NCBI RefSeq assembly: GCF_004771275.1
Contig: NZ_RQEV01000015.1
Span: forward strand, 124,001 to 188,000
Origin: Leptospira fluminis
GTDB taxonomy: Bacteria; Spirochaetota; Leptospiria; Leptospirales; Leptospiraceae
Direction: 5' to 3'
Length of the DNA: 64,000 nucleotides
Part shown: piece after piece, positions 26,740 through 35,532 of the stretch
Layout of the letters: each line of letters begins with the position of its first letter
Position numbering within the stretch: position 1 is the first letter of the stretch
Notes under the pieces: model-generated
What the model saw: only the letters and a program-made list of their open reading frames with translations
What the model was told of the DNA's origin: nothing
Databases searched by the model: none
Position numbers and translations under genes: made by a program

Positions 26740-27912
26740 ATGAACAAAGGTCCACTTTCCGGCGTAAAAGTCATCGATCTCAGTCTTTTGTTGCCCGGAC
26801 CTCTTTGCTCCATGTACCTCGGGGACATGGGAGCGGAGGTGATTAAAATCGAGAATCCAAGGGCAATGGACGCCACGAGAGTGATGTTCAAAAACGAAAA
26901 AGGAGCTCCTTCACTGTTTCTGATGCTGAATCGGAACAAGAAAGCCATCACTCTGAATTTAAAACGGGAAGCTTCCAAAGAAATCCTGTTTAAATTGTTG
27001 GAGGACGCGGACATCCTATTAGAAGGATTCCGACCAGACGGTTTGGCAAAAATGGGGCTCGGATACCAGGACTTGAAAGACCGATTTCCTCGCTTGATTT
27101 ACTGCGGGATTTATGGTTACGGAGATTCGGGTGCGTATCGGGATTTTGCCGGACACGACCTGAATTATTTGTCCTTGTCCGGAGTGCTGGCCCAAACCGG
27201 GAAGAATCCGCAGGCACCAGGTTTTCAGTTGGCCGACATAGGCGGAGGAACCTTGACTGCCCTCTCCTCGATTTTAGCGGCGCTGTATTTTCGGGAAAAA
27301 ACCGGTAAAGGGCAAAAGATCGCGGTTTCCATGATGGAAGCTTCTCTTCAATTCGTCTCTCTATATGCGGGAATCTACTCCGCGACGGGAACAAACCCGG
27401 AAGGGGGAAACGAACTTCTATCCGGAAAGCTCCCGAATTACAATACCTACAAGACAAAGGAAGGTAGATGGGTTGCGCTAGGAGCCTTGGAGGAAATGTT
27501 CTTCAAAACCTTTCTGCGCCAAGCCGGTTTGGACACCCATTTGGAAACGACTCCTTTGGACGAGGGGCACTTTGACTCCTGGAAAAAGATCCTGACGGAA
27601 TATTTTTCCTCGAAGACCTTAGCGGAATTGCAGCCGATCTTCGAAAACCCGGATTCCTGCCTGACCCCCGTTAAAACCATGGACGAGGTAGCCATCGATC
27701 CGGTTTTGCGGGAAAAAGGAATGATTCTAGACCGGAAGCATCCCAAATTCGGGGATTATATCCAGTTCGGTTCCCCGTTTCCCTTCTCCGAGACAAAGGT
27801 ATCTTATCGGTCCGATCCTCCGGAACACGGGGAACATACGACGGAAATCCTGAAATCCTTGGGATACAGCGATGCCGATATCGAGGAGTTTCGGAAAGAG
27901 AAGGTCGTTTGA
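26740..27912 (+). CDS. Class III CoA-transferase (CaiB/BaiF family), racemase-like
   Basis: This 390-residue enzyme shows family blocks: GVKVIDLSLLLPGPLCSMYLGDMGAEVIKIENP at the start, FLMLNRNKKAITLNLK, ADILLEGFRPDGLAKMGLGY (the aspartate of class III transferases is expected further on, near AGHDLNYLSLSG), and the C-terminal EHGEHTTEILKSLGY. The AGHDLNYL motif resembles alpha-methylacyl-CoA racemase, so it may epimerise a branched acyl-CoA instead of moving CoA. The gene is monocistronic, with GGGAG before the ATG. Confidence 0.85.
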   Translation: MNKGPLSGVKVIDLSLLLPGPLCSMYLGDMGAEVIKIENPRAMDATRVMFKNEKGAPSLFLMLNRNKKAITLNLKREASKEILFKLLEDADILLEGFRPDGLAKMGLGYQDLKDRFPRLIYCGIYGYGDSGAYRDFAGHDLNYLSLSGVLAQTGKNPQAPGFQLADIGGGTLTALSSILAALYFREKTGKGQKIAVSMMEASLQFVSLYAGIYSATGTNPEGGNELLSGKLPNYNTYKTKEGRWVALGALEEMFFKTFLRQAGLDTHLETTPLDEGHFDSWKKILTEYFSSKTLAELQPIFENPDSCLTPVKTMDEVAIDPVLREKGMILDRKHPKFGDYIQFGSPFPFSETKVSYRSDPPEHGEHTTEILKSLGYSDADIEEFRKEKVV

Positions 27913-27981
27913 GTCGTTCAAATGTAAAATGATTAAATAATTCTCTTTCAATAAGAAATTTTCTTTTCATAAATCAGTTTA

Positions 27982-27987
27982 TATAAT
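27982..27987 (+). promoter_or_regulatory. TATAAT -10 box close to a start codon
   Basis: A consensus TATAAT lies 14 bases before the ATG at 28002, in AT-rich DNA. No Shine-Dalgarno is present, so the first of the two sister lipoproteins may be leaderless or nearly so. The -35 is not clear. Confidence 0.45.
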
Positions 27988-28001
27988 TATTTACTGAATT
28001 A

Positions 28002-28346
28002 ATGGCAAAGAAAATTTTGATGTTCGGTCTAATTCTCTTTTCTTCGATTTCTGGGTTCGCGTCTTGCTCTTCCGGAGAAGTGCTGATCCAGCCGAAATTG
28101 ACAGGAAACGAGAAGATCATTCGTAGAGTAAGTGGTGAGGCCTGCGGTTTTATGGGGCTGGCGCTGCCGGGTTACTATTTTGTTCCGATCCAGCAAAACT
28201 CCAGGGTGGAAAGGGCGTATGCGAACGCACTGATGCAAGCTCCCGGCGCTGTCGCATTGACGAATATGACAATAGAAGAGAGTTGGACCTGGGTAGTGCT
28301 CGGGACCTTACGTTGTTTGAAAATTTCGGGAGATGCGGTGCAATGA
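28002..28346 (+). CDS. Small TRL-like lipoprotein, first of a sister pair
   Basis: This 114-residue protein has a signal peptide ending near GFASC, a likely lipobox. The mature domain has E-A-C-G-F, VPIQQNSRVERAYANALMQ, a TIEESW motif and a final LRCLKISG. The same order of motifs is found in the next gene. TRL-type (tRNA-associated locus) proteins are multi-copy in Leptospira, and this resembles them (from memory). Two cysteines in the mature part, conserved in the sister, could form a disulfide. Function unknown. Confidence 0.68.
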   Translation: MAKKILMFGLILFSSISGFASCSSGEVLIQPKLTGNEKIIRRVSGEACGFMGLALPGYYFVPIQQNSRVERAYANALMQAPGAVALTNMTIEESWTWVVLGTLRCLKISGDAVQ

Positions 28347-28681
28347 GAACCATCCTATCACTTTTCCTCACTGCGGCGACCGTACTCACGGTCGGATGTA
28401 ATTCCGTTCCGTTGAACATGCCCGCTAACGCTCCGTTGAAAACGGAAAAAGGACAATCCATAACTTCTTATCCGATTTCGGCCGAGTCTTGCGGATTCCA
28501 ATTGCTTCTGTTTATTCCGATCGGAGTCAATTCCAGACAAGTGGAAGCTTATAGCAAATTGATTTCCCAATCTATCGGAGGAAGGATTTCCGATCTCAAG
28601 ATGGAGGAATCCTGGTACTACGGACTTGTAGGGACCGGATATTGCACCCGTTTCTCCGCGTTGTTATCTAGAGCAAATTAA
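28343..28681 (+). CDS. Small TRL-like lipoprotein, second of a sister pair
   Basis: ATG 28343 overlaps the preceding stop (ATGA), so the pair is translationally coupled; a frame opening earlier at 28283 is not needed. The product is about 112 residues with lipobox LTVGC. ESCGFQLLLFIPIGVNSRQVEAY, KMEESWYYGL and GYCTRFS match the motifs of its neighbour, including both mature cysteines. An adjacent duplication followed by divergence explains the pair. A strong hairpin terminator follows 16 bases after the stop. Confidence 0.68.
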   Translation: MRTILSLFLTAATVLTVGCNSVPLNMPANAPLKTEKGQSITSYPISAESCGFQLLLFIPIGVNSRQVEAYSKLISQSIGGRISDLKMEESWYYGLVGTGYCTRFSALLSRAN

Positions 28682-28697
28682 AAAGTAAAAAGAAATT

Positions 28698-28725
28698 CTG
28701 CCGGATCATTTCCGGCAGGGTTATT
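28698..28725 (+). terminator. Terminator after the sister lipoprotein pair
   Basis: CTGCCGGA-TCATT-TCCGGCAG is a perfect 8-bp stem (28698-28718) followed by a short, broken T stretch (GGTTATTTCC). Strong stem, moderate T tract. Confidence 0.7.
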
Positions 28726-29367
28726 TCCTCCTTCGATAGAATTCTCCTCCCTCTTTTTTTCTTCAATTGTAATCAACTCTACGCCACATTGAGGCATTTT
28801 TTCCATTTTTTGGTGAAATAAATTCGAGTTGGTTTGTATTCTCTAGTTCCCCTTTTTGGAATTCGAATTAGTATATTAATAAAAAATAAAGATGTAATTC
28901 GTTTAACTACAAGGATGTTTTTATTTTCGTTATTCTAAAAAGGAAAATTCGAATTGGAATGTAGATTTGTCTCCTTTTCGAGTTGTTTGCTCCTTTGTGT
29001 CTTTATTTTTCTCCCGCATCTTTTTCGTTTTTAATTCTCTTTTCATATTAAGGTTATGCTCACTTTGGCGATTCTATCGAATGTACAACGGATAATCGTC
29101 GTTATTCGGATTCTGAATTTTATATTACATTCGTTGTTATATAAAATTAGAGGGCCATTTTGCTTATTATCTGTACGATGGGATGTAATAATCAAAGTAA
29201 CATTCATTATAAAATCTTAAAGTTACGATTTCATTTTGTTTTTGGCTCCGTACAAAAATTTATTTACAAAGTGGAAGCCGATCGAGAAAAGTTGGCAAAA
29301 AATAAAGACGAAAAGTGTCTCAGTAAGAAAAGGCATTTCGCCTAACAAATGAAAAAGGATGTAAAAA
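28726..29367. other. AT-rich non-coding region upstream of the biosynthetic cluster
   Basis: About 640 bases with many T and A runs and no convincing gene. The only open frames are short, AT-biased and lack a Shine-Dalgarno. A TATAAA box occurs near 29140 (GTTATATAAAATTAG). It very likely holds the promoter and regulatory sites of the 19-gene operon, but no specific operator could be recognised. Confidence 0.6.
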
Positions 29368-29925
29368 ATGTCTCTGATAGAAGAAAAACCGCAAATCGTT
29401 AAGGAACATTCCGGAATGGAATTGGTGGAAAGTTTCGATAGGAAGCTCGTTCACAAATACAACGAAGAGAATGTTCTTTTGTCCGGCCTCGATAAATTGA
29501 AAAGCGATGGAGAGCATGAAAAGTATCTGATTACCGTAAGGGTAAAGATGGATCATTCTTTCTTCTTCGAACACCCGAGGAATCACGTGCCGGGAATGTA
29601 CATCATCGAAGCCGGACGTCAGGCGGGGCTCGCGATCGCCCACAAGTTTTATTCAGTTTCCTTCGAAAGCGAGTTCATACTGAATCAATTGACCGCCGAG
29701 TTCTTTAGCTTCGCGAATATCTGGCAACCTTTACAGATCTTGATCGAGGCGAAGGACGTGACTTGGAGAAAAGGACAGCTCGTCAGTTACAATTTAAAGG
29801 GAACCTTCCTGCAAAATTCGAAGGAGATCGCGGCGATCTGCGGAATTTTAACCGTAATGGGTAAGAACATTATGGAAAAGCTCGAGCGATCGTTTTCCAA
29901 ATTGGAACCGGAGTCGAAAGCCTAA
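29368..29925 (+). CDS. AfsA-like hotdog-fold enzyme (A-factor biosynthesis domain)
   Basis: This 185-residue protein carries one AfsA-type hotdog domain. VHKYNEENVLLSG (residues 28-40) matches the start of the AfsA domain, and FFFEHPRNHVPGMYIIEAGRQAG (residues 65-87) contains the diagnostic HVPGM, Glu81 and Arg84-Gln85. Streptomyces AfsA has two such repeats and condenses a beta-ketoacyl-ACP with dihydroxyacetone phosphate to make gamma-butyrolactones. A single-repeat protein probably works as a dimer on a related acyl thioester. It is the first gene of the cluster, with an AAAGGATG Shine-Dalgarno, so it may set the acyl chain of the product (inference). Confidence 0.82.
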   Translation: MSLIEEKPQIVKEHSGMELVESFDRKLVHKYNEENVLLSGLDKLKSDGEHEKYLITVRVKMDHSFFFEHPRNHVPGMYIIEAGRQAGLAIAHKFYSVSFESEFILNQLTAEFFSFANIWQPLQILIEAKDVTWRKGQLVSYNLKGTFLQNSKEIAAICGILTVMGKNIMEKLERSFSKLEPESKA

Positions 29926-29955
29926 AGGCGAAAGACGAAAAGGGAAAATACAGAA

Positions 29956-30753
29956 ATGGAAACTAAGAAAAAACAATTGGGTATTATCAGGCATAGAGCC
30001 GATCTACGCCCCTTTTTTTGGGTGTTAGGGGTCGGCTCTCTGCAGTTTTGTGCGTTTTATTTTTGCGATTCGGTCGAATCCGCGATTTATTCCGCACTAG
30101 CTCTATTCATCCCGCAGGCGTTGGTCGGCCCGATCAGCCATAACCACGCCCACTATTCCATGTTGAAGCCGAAATGGATGAACAAGGTTTTGGAAGTGCT
30201 TATGTATTTGGAGTCCGGTCAGATGGCGAGTAAGTTCCGTCTCCATCACAACTTCGGCCACCACCTGCATTATACGGATCCCAAAAAGGACACTTCCACT
30301 TGGGTCCGTTCGAACGGGTCTTCCATGAATCGTCTGGAATACATCTTTATGTATTTCGCGACCTATACGTATAGAACCGTTCAGGTGGGAAAATCGCATC
30401 CGGCTCTTTTGCGCCAATTCTACTGGCAGCAATTCTTCGCGACCGCTGCGATCGGTATTCTGGTTTACCTGAATCCGCTGAACGCGTTGATCCTATATCT
30501 GGTTCCGATGCTTCTCTCCTGGTTGGTGTTCATCAATTTCACGTACGACAACCATATCGACCTACATTCTAAGGACGATTACGAGGCCTCGATGACCAAT
30601 ACGAATCCGCTTATTAATTTTATGATATTCAATAACGGATACCACTTGGCTCACCATATCAAGCAGGGTCTCCATTGGTCGGAGCTTCCCGAATTTCACA
30701 AATCCATCGAACACAGGATTCCGGAACATTTGCGTCCCGTGATCGTAAGGTGA
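29956..30753 (+). CDS. Membrane fatty acid desaturase
   Basis: This 265-residue protein has three histidine boxes of the diiron membrane desaturase/hydroxylase family: SHNHAHYS (H62, H64, H66), RLHHNFGHHLHY (H97-H105) and YHLAHH (H230-H234), between hydrophobic segments at about 22-60 and 160-195. It should introduce a double bond or hydroxyl into a fatty acyl chain. It follows the AfsA-like gene by 30 bases and presumably tailors the same lipid. It is shorter than typical delta-9 desaturases (about 300 or more residues). Confidence 0.85.
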   Translation: METKKKQLGIIRHRADLRPFFWVLGVGSLQFCAFYFCDSVESAIYSALALFIPQALVGPISHNHAHYSMLKPKWMNKVLEVLMYLESGQMASKFRLHHNFGHHLHYTDPKKDTSTWVRSNGSSMNRLEYIFMYFATYTYRTVQVGKSHPALLRQFYWQQFFATAAIGILVYLNPLNALILYLVPMLLSWLVFINFTYDNHIDLHSKDDYEASMTNTNPLINFMIFNNGYHLAHHIKQGLHWSELPEFHKSIEHRIPEHLRPVIVR

Positions 30754-30758
30754 TCGAT

Positions 30759-32111
30759 ATGAAGCAGAAATCGGTAGCAGTCATAGGCGGCGGGATCTCC
30801 GGGATCGCAGTCGCCCATTACCTAAGGGAAAAAGGGATTCGCGTTCAGATCATTGAGGCCGAGGACAGACTCGGAGGAAGGATGGCAACCGCGTCTCTTC
30901 GCGGTCGAGGTATTGCCTTGGGAGGAAAAAACATCGGAGTGAAATATTCCCTTTTTCGGGAATTTACGAAGTCCATGGGAGATCACCCTTTCGAATACTT
31001 CGGCTTGAACTCCTCTCGGATCCGGAATGGAAAAATCGTCACGTTCGATGAAAAGAAGAGATGGAGAGGAATGTTGGAATTCGCCAAGTCCTTTTCTCTC
31101 CGCGACCTAGTTCGGATGATTCCTATGATCCGTGCCGTCAAGGCCGATCGGATCAAGGACGGTTATCTGGGAAGTCCTTTCTTTCAAAGTTGGCAAAGAA
31201 AAACCAAGGATGCAAAGCTTGCCTCAGTGTTCCGCAAGAATCTTGTAGAGCAGTTCATCCGCCCGATGACGGTTCGGATGAACGGAGCCGAGCCGGCAGA
31301 GGCCAGCGTAGGGAATTTCGGGAGCAATCTGAGCGTAGCGTTCGATACCTACGAACAGTTATCGAACGGATTGGATCCTTTATTCGAGCGTTTCTCCTCT
31401 CTGGTTCCTGTGAGACTTAACACGAGCTTGGAATCTCTGATCGTCCGCGAGGGAAGAGTCGTGGGAATCAAGGTGCTCCAGGAAAAGAGATTGGAGGACC
31501 TTTATTTCGATCATGTCGTATTGACGACTCCCGCTTCCGTCTCGGCCTCTCTCTTGCGGAACCATTTTCCGGAATTGAGCGGAACTCTCGAGCAGGTCAG
31601 GTATTTTCCGGTTGCGGTCGTCGTAGCGGAATACGCCAAACCGGTGTTTAACGAGAAAGTTCGGGCTTTAGTTTTCCCTTCGGACAAACCTTTGAGTAAC
31701 GCGGGCGTTTACGGTGTGAACGACAGACATATCGTACGATATACGTTCAGCGGAAAGTCGGCTAGGGATATTCTTTCGGGTCAACCTTCCTTGGAGGATC
31801 TGGTCGCACTCGGAGAAAGAACTTTGTCGGAATTCATCCCGTTTCGGGAGAACCCTCGGGTTTCCTTTACCGGAAAAGTCATGAAACTCGGGTTGTGCGC
31901 TTATGCGTTCGATTACGAGAGATTCAGAAGGGACTTCGACTTTCAATCTTCCGCAATCCAAGGGCTGGAACTGACCGGAGATTATCTTCGAGGCGCTTCC
32001 ATCGAAGCCTGTTTTAGAGCCGCAAAAGAATGCGTGGACGGACTACAGATTTCGGATGCGCGGATTCAAAACGGCAAAGAGGAAGAAAAAGCCTTGGCGG
32101 CGAGTTATTAG
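30759..32111 (+). CDS. FAD-dependent amine oxidase / phytoene-desaturase-like oxidoreductase
   Basis: ATG 30759, 5 bases after the desaturase stop, gives about 450 residues beginning directly with the dinucleotide motif VAVIGGGISGIAVAHYL (GxGxxG at residues 10-15) and the Glu-based EAEDRLGGRM. The C-terminal FAD-binding block LELTGDYLRGASIEACFRAA is intact. The family includes monoamine oxidases, protoporphyrinogen oxidase and carotenoid desaturases. In this cluster it may oxidise an amine or a C-C bond of the intermediate; which one cannot be told. Confidence 0.82.
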   Translation: MKQKSVAVIGGGISGIAVAHYLREKGIRVQIIEAEDRLGGRMATASLRGRGIALGGKNIGVKYSLFREFTKSMGDHPFEYFGLNSSRIRNGKIVTFDEKKRWRGMLEFAKSFSLRDLVRMIPMIRAVKADRIKDGYLGSPFFQSWQRKTKDAKLASVFRKNLVEQFIRPMTVRMNGAEPAEASVGNFGSNLSVAFDTYEQLSNGLDPLFERFSSLVPVRLNTSLESLIVREGRVVGIKVLQEKRLEDLYFDHVVLTTPASVSASLLRNHFPELSGTLEQVRYFPVAVVVAEYAKPVFNEKVRALVFPSDKPLSNAGVYGVNDRHIVRYTFSGKSARDILSGQPSLEDLVALGERTLSEFIPFRENPRVSFTGKVMKLGLCAYAFDYERFRRDFDFQSSAIQGLELTGDYLRGASIEACFRAAKECVDGLQISDARIQNGKEEEKALAASY

Positions 32112-32118
32112 AAATCCT

Positions 32119-33033
32119 ATGCGAAAAAGACAAAGCGAAATTCTTTCTCCCGAATTCTTTCGATTTCGGAAAATTAAACTAGCCTATTATTCGGTTCCTT
32201 CCGCCTTGAAGGCCGAGAAGGAGCCGATCCTGTTCTTCCATGCGAACGGGTTTTCGGCATTAACCTATTCTCCCATATACGAGGATCTGAGTAAGGCAGG
32301 ATATCCCGTGTATGCCCTGGATTTTATGGGACACGGATTGTCCGAAGCTACGGACGAATTCCGCGATTGGTATTTTTTTCGCGACCAGGTACTTGCCTTT
32401 TTGGATCATCTGGGTCTGGAGTCCGTTTTCGGGGTCGGTCATTCGCTCGGAGGTGCGTCGGTTCTTTTAGCGGCTTCCAACGATATAAAACAACGTTTTC
32501 GTAAACTTGCGGTTCTGGATCCGACCGTACTGACTCCTCTGACTTCTAATCTTTTATACTTCGTCCCGAATCCGCTGGCGAAACTCGCGGATAAACGGAG
32601 AGCAGTATTCAAAAATCTGCAAGTAGTGGAAAGAAGTTATAGGATGATGCCTATGTACAAACGTTGGCAGCCTAAAAGTTTTCAAGCATACTTAAAAAGC
32701 GCGTTTCGTATCCGTTCGGACGGGCAGTTCGAACTTTGTTTGCCGCCGAAAATCGAAGCCCAGATCTTCAGAGGACTGAGACCGGGCCATTGGAAGAATT
32801 ATAGAATACTACGACAGCAAATCCTCGTTTTATCCGCTACGCGTTCCGACGTCACTCCGCCTTCCGCCTGTAGGAAACTCACGAGGAACAATCTGGAATC
32901 CGCATATTTTCGCCATTCCGATGGGTCCCATTTCTTTCCCATGGAAGATCCGAGTTGGGTCTCGAATCATATAACCAGATTCCTTTCCGGAGAAGAGAAT
33001 CAAGGGAAGAGGAAATATGAAACGATTTCGTAA
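32119..33033 (+). CDS. Alpha/beta hydrolase of the biosynthetic cluster
   Basis: ATG 32119 lies 7 bases after the preceding stop; earlier in-frame starts would overlap that gene. The product has about 304 residues. Motifs: LFFHANGFSALTY, ALDFMGHGLSE, the nucleophile GVGHSLGGASVLL, and a C-terminal SDGSHFFPMEDPSW with the likely catalytic His. It is a close relative of the hydrolase at 24391-25230. It could release a thioester or ester intermediate or act as a lactonase. It overlaps the HpaB-like gene by 17 bases. Confidence 0.78.
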   Translation: MRKRQSEILSPEFFRFRKIKLAYYSVPSALKAEKEPILFFHANGFSALTYSPIYEDLSKAGYPVYALDFMGHGLSEATDEFRDWYFFRDQVLAFLDHLGLESVFGVGHSLGGASVLLAASNDIKQRFRKLAVLDPTVLTPLTSNLLYFVPNPLAKLADKRRAVFKNLQVVERSYRMMPMYKRWQPKSFQAYLKSAFRIRSDGQFELCLPPKIEAQIFRGLRPGHWKNYRILRQQILVLSATRSDVTPPSACRKLTRNNLESAYFRHSDGSHFFPMEDPSWVSNHITRFLSGEENQGKRKYETIS

Positions 33034-34471
33034 AGGTTCGGATTATCTGGAAGACCTACGCGACGGTCGCAACGTTTTGTTCGAAGGAGTACGTGTGGAA
33101 AACGTGGCGGAGCATCCCGCGTTTCGAGGGGGGGCTGGCACCATCGCCTCTCTGATCGATCTGCACCATCGGGAAGATTTGGAAGATCGGATGCTTTCCT
33201 ATTGCGAAGATGATGGACGGGAATTTTCATCTTCCTATCTGATCCCTAAAAGTTTGGAGGAATTACGGAAAAAGGGGAGCTGCTTTCGCGAAATCGCAAA
33301 AGTGACCGGAGGTATGATGGCTCGGACCCCGGATTTTCTTGCGACTCTATTGGCGAGTTGGAACGCCGCGAGCGCAGTGTTCGGGCGTAAAAACGGAGAA
33401 TATGCGGAAAATATAAAGCGATATTATTCTCTTTCCCTGGAAAGGAACCTAGTGCACTCCCATGCCATCAGTGATCCTCCTATGGATCGGTTTTTCGACC
33501 TATCGGGCGATAAGAAACTGACCTTAAGAAAAGTGGGAGAAACGAAAGACGGAATCATAGTCAGTGGTATCAAGATGCTCGCCACATTGGCGCCCATTTC
33601 CGACGAACTCATCATCTATCCGTTCCGACCGCTGAAAGCCTCGGATATAAGCGAAGCCCTTGCATTCGCGATTCCGATCGGAACTGAGGGCTTGAAATTG
33701 CTTTGCAGAAGCGGCATCGCTACGGGAGACAAGGCATTCGATCGTCCTCTTTCCGAAAGATTCGACGAAATGGACTCTCTTTGCATATTCGAGGACGTCC
33801 TGGTTCCGCATGAGAGAGTCTTTATCGACGGCGACGTTCCATTCGCCAACGAATTGCGTTCGGAGACGGGAATGGTCTCATACGTTTCCCACCAAACCTG
33901 TTCCAGGACTGCGATCAAAGGGGAATTCATGTTGGGTCTCGCCAGTCTTTTGGCACGCTTCAGCGGCAGAGGTCAGCAGAGCGCGATCCAGCAGATCTTG
34001 GGAGAAATGGCGGCTAACGCGGAAATCTTGAGATGCCTTCTGGTTGCCGCAGAATCCGAGGGAGAAGCGGATCGCTTCGGTAATTTCATTCCTGGTCAGA
34101 CCGCTTTAGGCGCCTCAAATGCGGTCGCCTCGCAATTTTACTCCCGTTCCGTCGAGATCCTAAGATCCATAGGTGCGAGCGGACTTATCATGCATCCTAC
34201 GGAGTCGGATCTTTCGGAGAAAATGGATCAGGAAATTCTAAAATACTTCGGGATGTCCGGCGAAGACGCCTTTACGCATATCAAGATATTGAAGATCGCC
34301 AGCGATCTGGTCGTCAGTTCCTTCGGCGGAAGGCAGCTTCTGTACGAACAATTCTACCTCGGAGCTCCTCAGGCGGTTCAGACCCGCTTTTTCCACAGTT
34401 ATCCAAGGTTGAAGGATGCGGAGCTGTTGGTGGAAAGGATCTTCGTTCCACCCCGAGTCCCAAGTTTTTAG
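33017..34471 (+). CDS. HpaB-family reduced-flavin-dependent monooxygenase
   Basis: This 484-residue protein matches the two-component 4-hydroxyphenylacetate 3-hydroxylase large subunit family (HpaB). LEDLRDGRNVLFEGVRVENV with VAEHPAF follows at the N-terminus, then VHSHAISDPPMDR, KMLATLAPISDELI and a long helical C-terminal half (QILGEMAANAEILRC, MHPTESDL). Such enzymes hydroxylate phenols, or the amine nitrogen in natural-product pathways, using free FADH2. No partner reductase (HpaC) is encoded in the window. AGGAAAT precedes the ATG. Confidence 0.85.
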   Translation: MKRFRKGSDYLEDLRDGRNVLFEGVRVENVAEHPAFRGGAGTIASLIDLHHREDLEDRMLSYCEDDGREFSSSYLIPKSLEELRKKGSCFREIAKVTGGMMARTPDFLATLLASWNAASAVFGRKNGEYAENIKRYYSLSLERNLVHSHAISDPPMDRFFDLSGDKKLTLRKVGETKDGIIVSGIKMLATLAPISDELIIYPFRPLKASDISEALAFAIPIGTEGLKLLCRSGIATGDKAFDRPLSERFDEMDSLCIFEDVLVPHERVFIDGDVPFANELRSETGMVSYVSHQTCSRTAIKGEFMLGLASLLARFSGRGQQSAIQQILGEMAANAEILRCLLVAAESEGEADRFGNFIPGQTALGASNAVASQFYSRSVEILRSIGASGLIMHPTESDLSEKMDQEILKYFGMSGEDAFTHIKILKIASDLVVSSFGGRQLLYEQFYLGAPQAVQTRFFHSYPRLKDAELLVERIFVPPRVPSF

Positions 34472-34499
34472 GAAGGCTTTTATAATTAGGTGAAAATGA

Positions 34500-35528
34500 A
34501 TGAGCGAAAAAGAAAAAAAACACTATCTGCCCTTAAACTCGATGAAAGCGCCTCGCTTTACCGGGGTTCGCACTTTTATGCGGCTTCCGAATCTTGCCGT
34601 TTTGGAAGATGTGGACGTCGCGGTGGTGGGAGTTCCTATGGATTCCGCCGTCTCTTTTCGTTCCGGGGCTAGATTCGGACCGGAGGCGATACGGAGCGCG
34701 TCCGTTCTTCTTCGGGATTACAATCCGGTCTTGAAAGTAAACGTTCCGGAAGTTCTCTCCATGGTGGACTACGGCGACGCGCCGGTAGTTCCCGGTTATC
34801 ACGAAGAAAGCCTGTACAGGGTACAGAATTTCTTGGAACCGATTTACGAGGCAGGAGTGGTTCCCTTGATTCTCGGCGGAGACCATTCTCTTACGATGGC
34901 GGAATTACGGGCTTTGGCGGCCGTTCGAGGGCCCGTCTCCGTCGTTCATATCGACGCTCACGGAGACGTTTTAGATAATTATTATGGAGTCCGACATTTT
35001 CACGGGACCGTTTTCAGGAGAGCGGTAGAAGAAGGACTCGTGGATCCGTCCAGATCGGTACAGATCGGAATGAGGGGAACCTTGCATCCCAACGATCTGG
35101 GCTCGGGCGAAGGCTTGGGTTATCGAGTGATTTCCTGGGAGGAGTTGAACCTTTTGTCTCCTGCCGAGTTGGGAAATATAGTCAAGGAGAGGGTGGGGGA
35201 TCATCCGGTGGCTCTTTCCTTCGATATAGATTTCCTGGATCCTGCATTCGCACCCGGGACCGGAACTCCGGAACCTGGTGGACCCAGTACATACCAAGCA
35301 TTCCAATTTTTGCGAGCCCTCGGGCCTCTGAATTACTGTAGTTTCGACTGCGTGGAAGTGTCTCCTCCTTATGATCCTACCGGAATCACTGCAATCAACG
35401 CCTCGGCGGTATGTTTCGAACTGCTTTCCCTTTTAGCATTAAGGCGAGCCGACTCGGAGGCTCGGAAATTCCGATCGACCGAAGAAAGCGACGGGATCTC
35501 GGAATTAAAATATCCGCATTTTCGGTGA
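34500..35528 (+). CDS. Ureohydrolase (agmatinase/arginase family)
   Basis: This 342-residue enzyme has the binuclear manganese motifs GGDHS (126-130), DAHGD (152-156) and SFDIDFLDP (240-248, D242 and D244), plus the GARFGPEAIR block near residue 56. The family removes urea from guanidino compounds (agmatine, arginine, guanidinobutyrate) or hydrolyses related amidines. In this cluster, beside an arginine-hydroxylase-like oxygenase and a decarboxylase, a guanidine-bearing intermediate is likely (inference). Confidence 0.84.
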   Translation: MSEKEKKHYLPLNSMKAPRFTGVRTFMRLPNLAVLEDVDVAVVGVPMDSAVSFRSGARFGPEAIRSASVLLRDYNPVLKVNVPEVLSMVDYGDAPVVPGYHEESLYRVQNFLEPIYEAGVVPLILGGDHSLTMAELRALAAVRGPVSVVHIDAHGDVLDNYYGVRHFHGTVFRRAVEEGLVDPSRSVQIGMRGTLHPNDLGSGEGLGYRVISWEELNLLSPAELGNIVKERVGDHPVALSFDIDFLDPAFAPGTGTPEPGGPSTYQAFQFLRALGPLNYCSFDCVEVSPPYDPTGITAINASAVCFELLSLLALRRADSEARKFRSTEESDGISELKYPHFR

Positions 35529-35532
35529 TATC

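Noticed and set aside
29160..29345. 61-residue frame just before the cluster
   Set aside because: AT-biased, starts at TTG without a Shine-Dalgarno, and no domain or signal peptide; a leader peptide cannot be excluded but is not supported.
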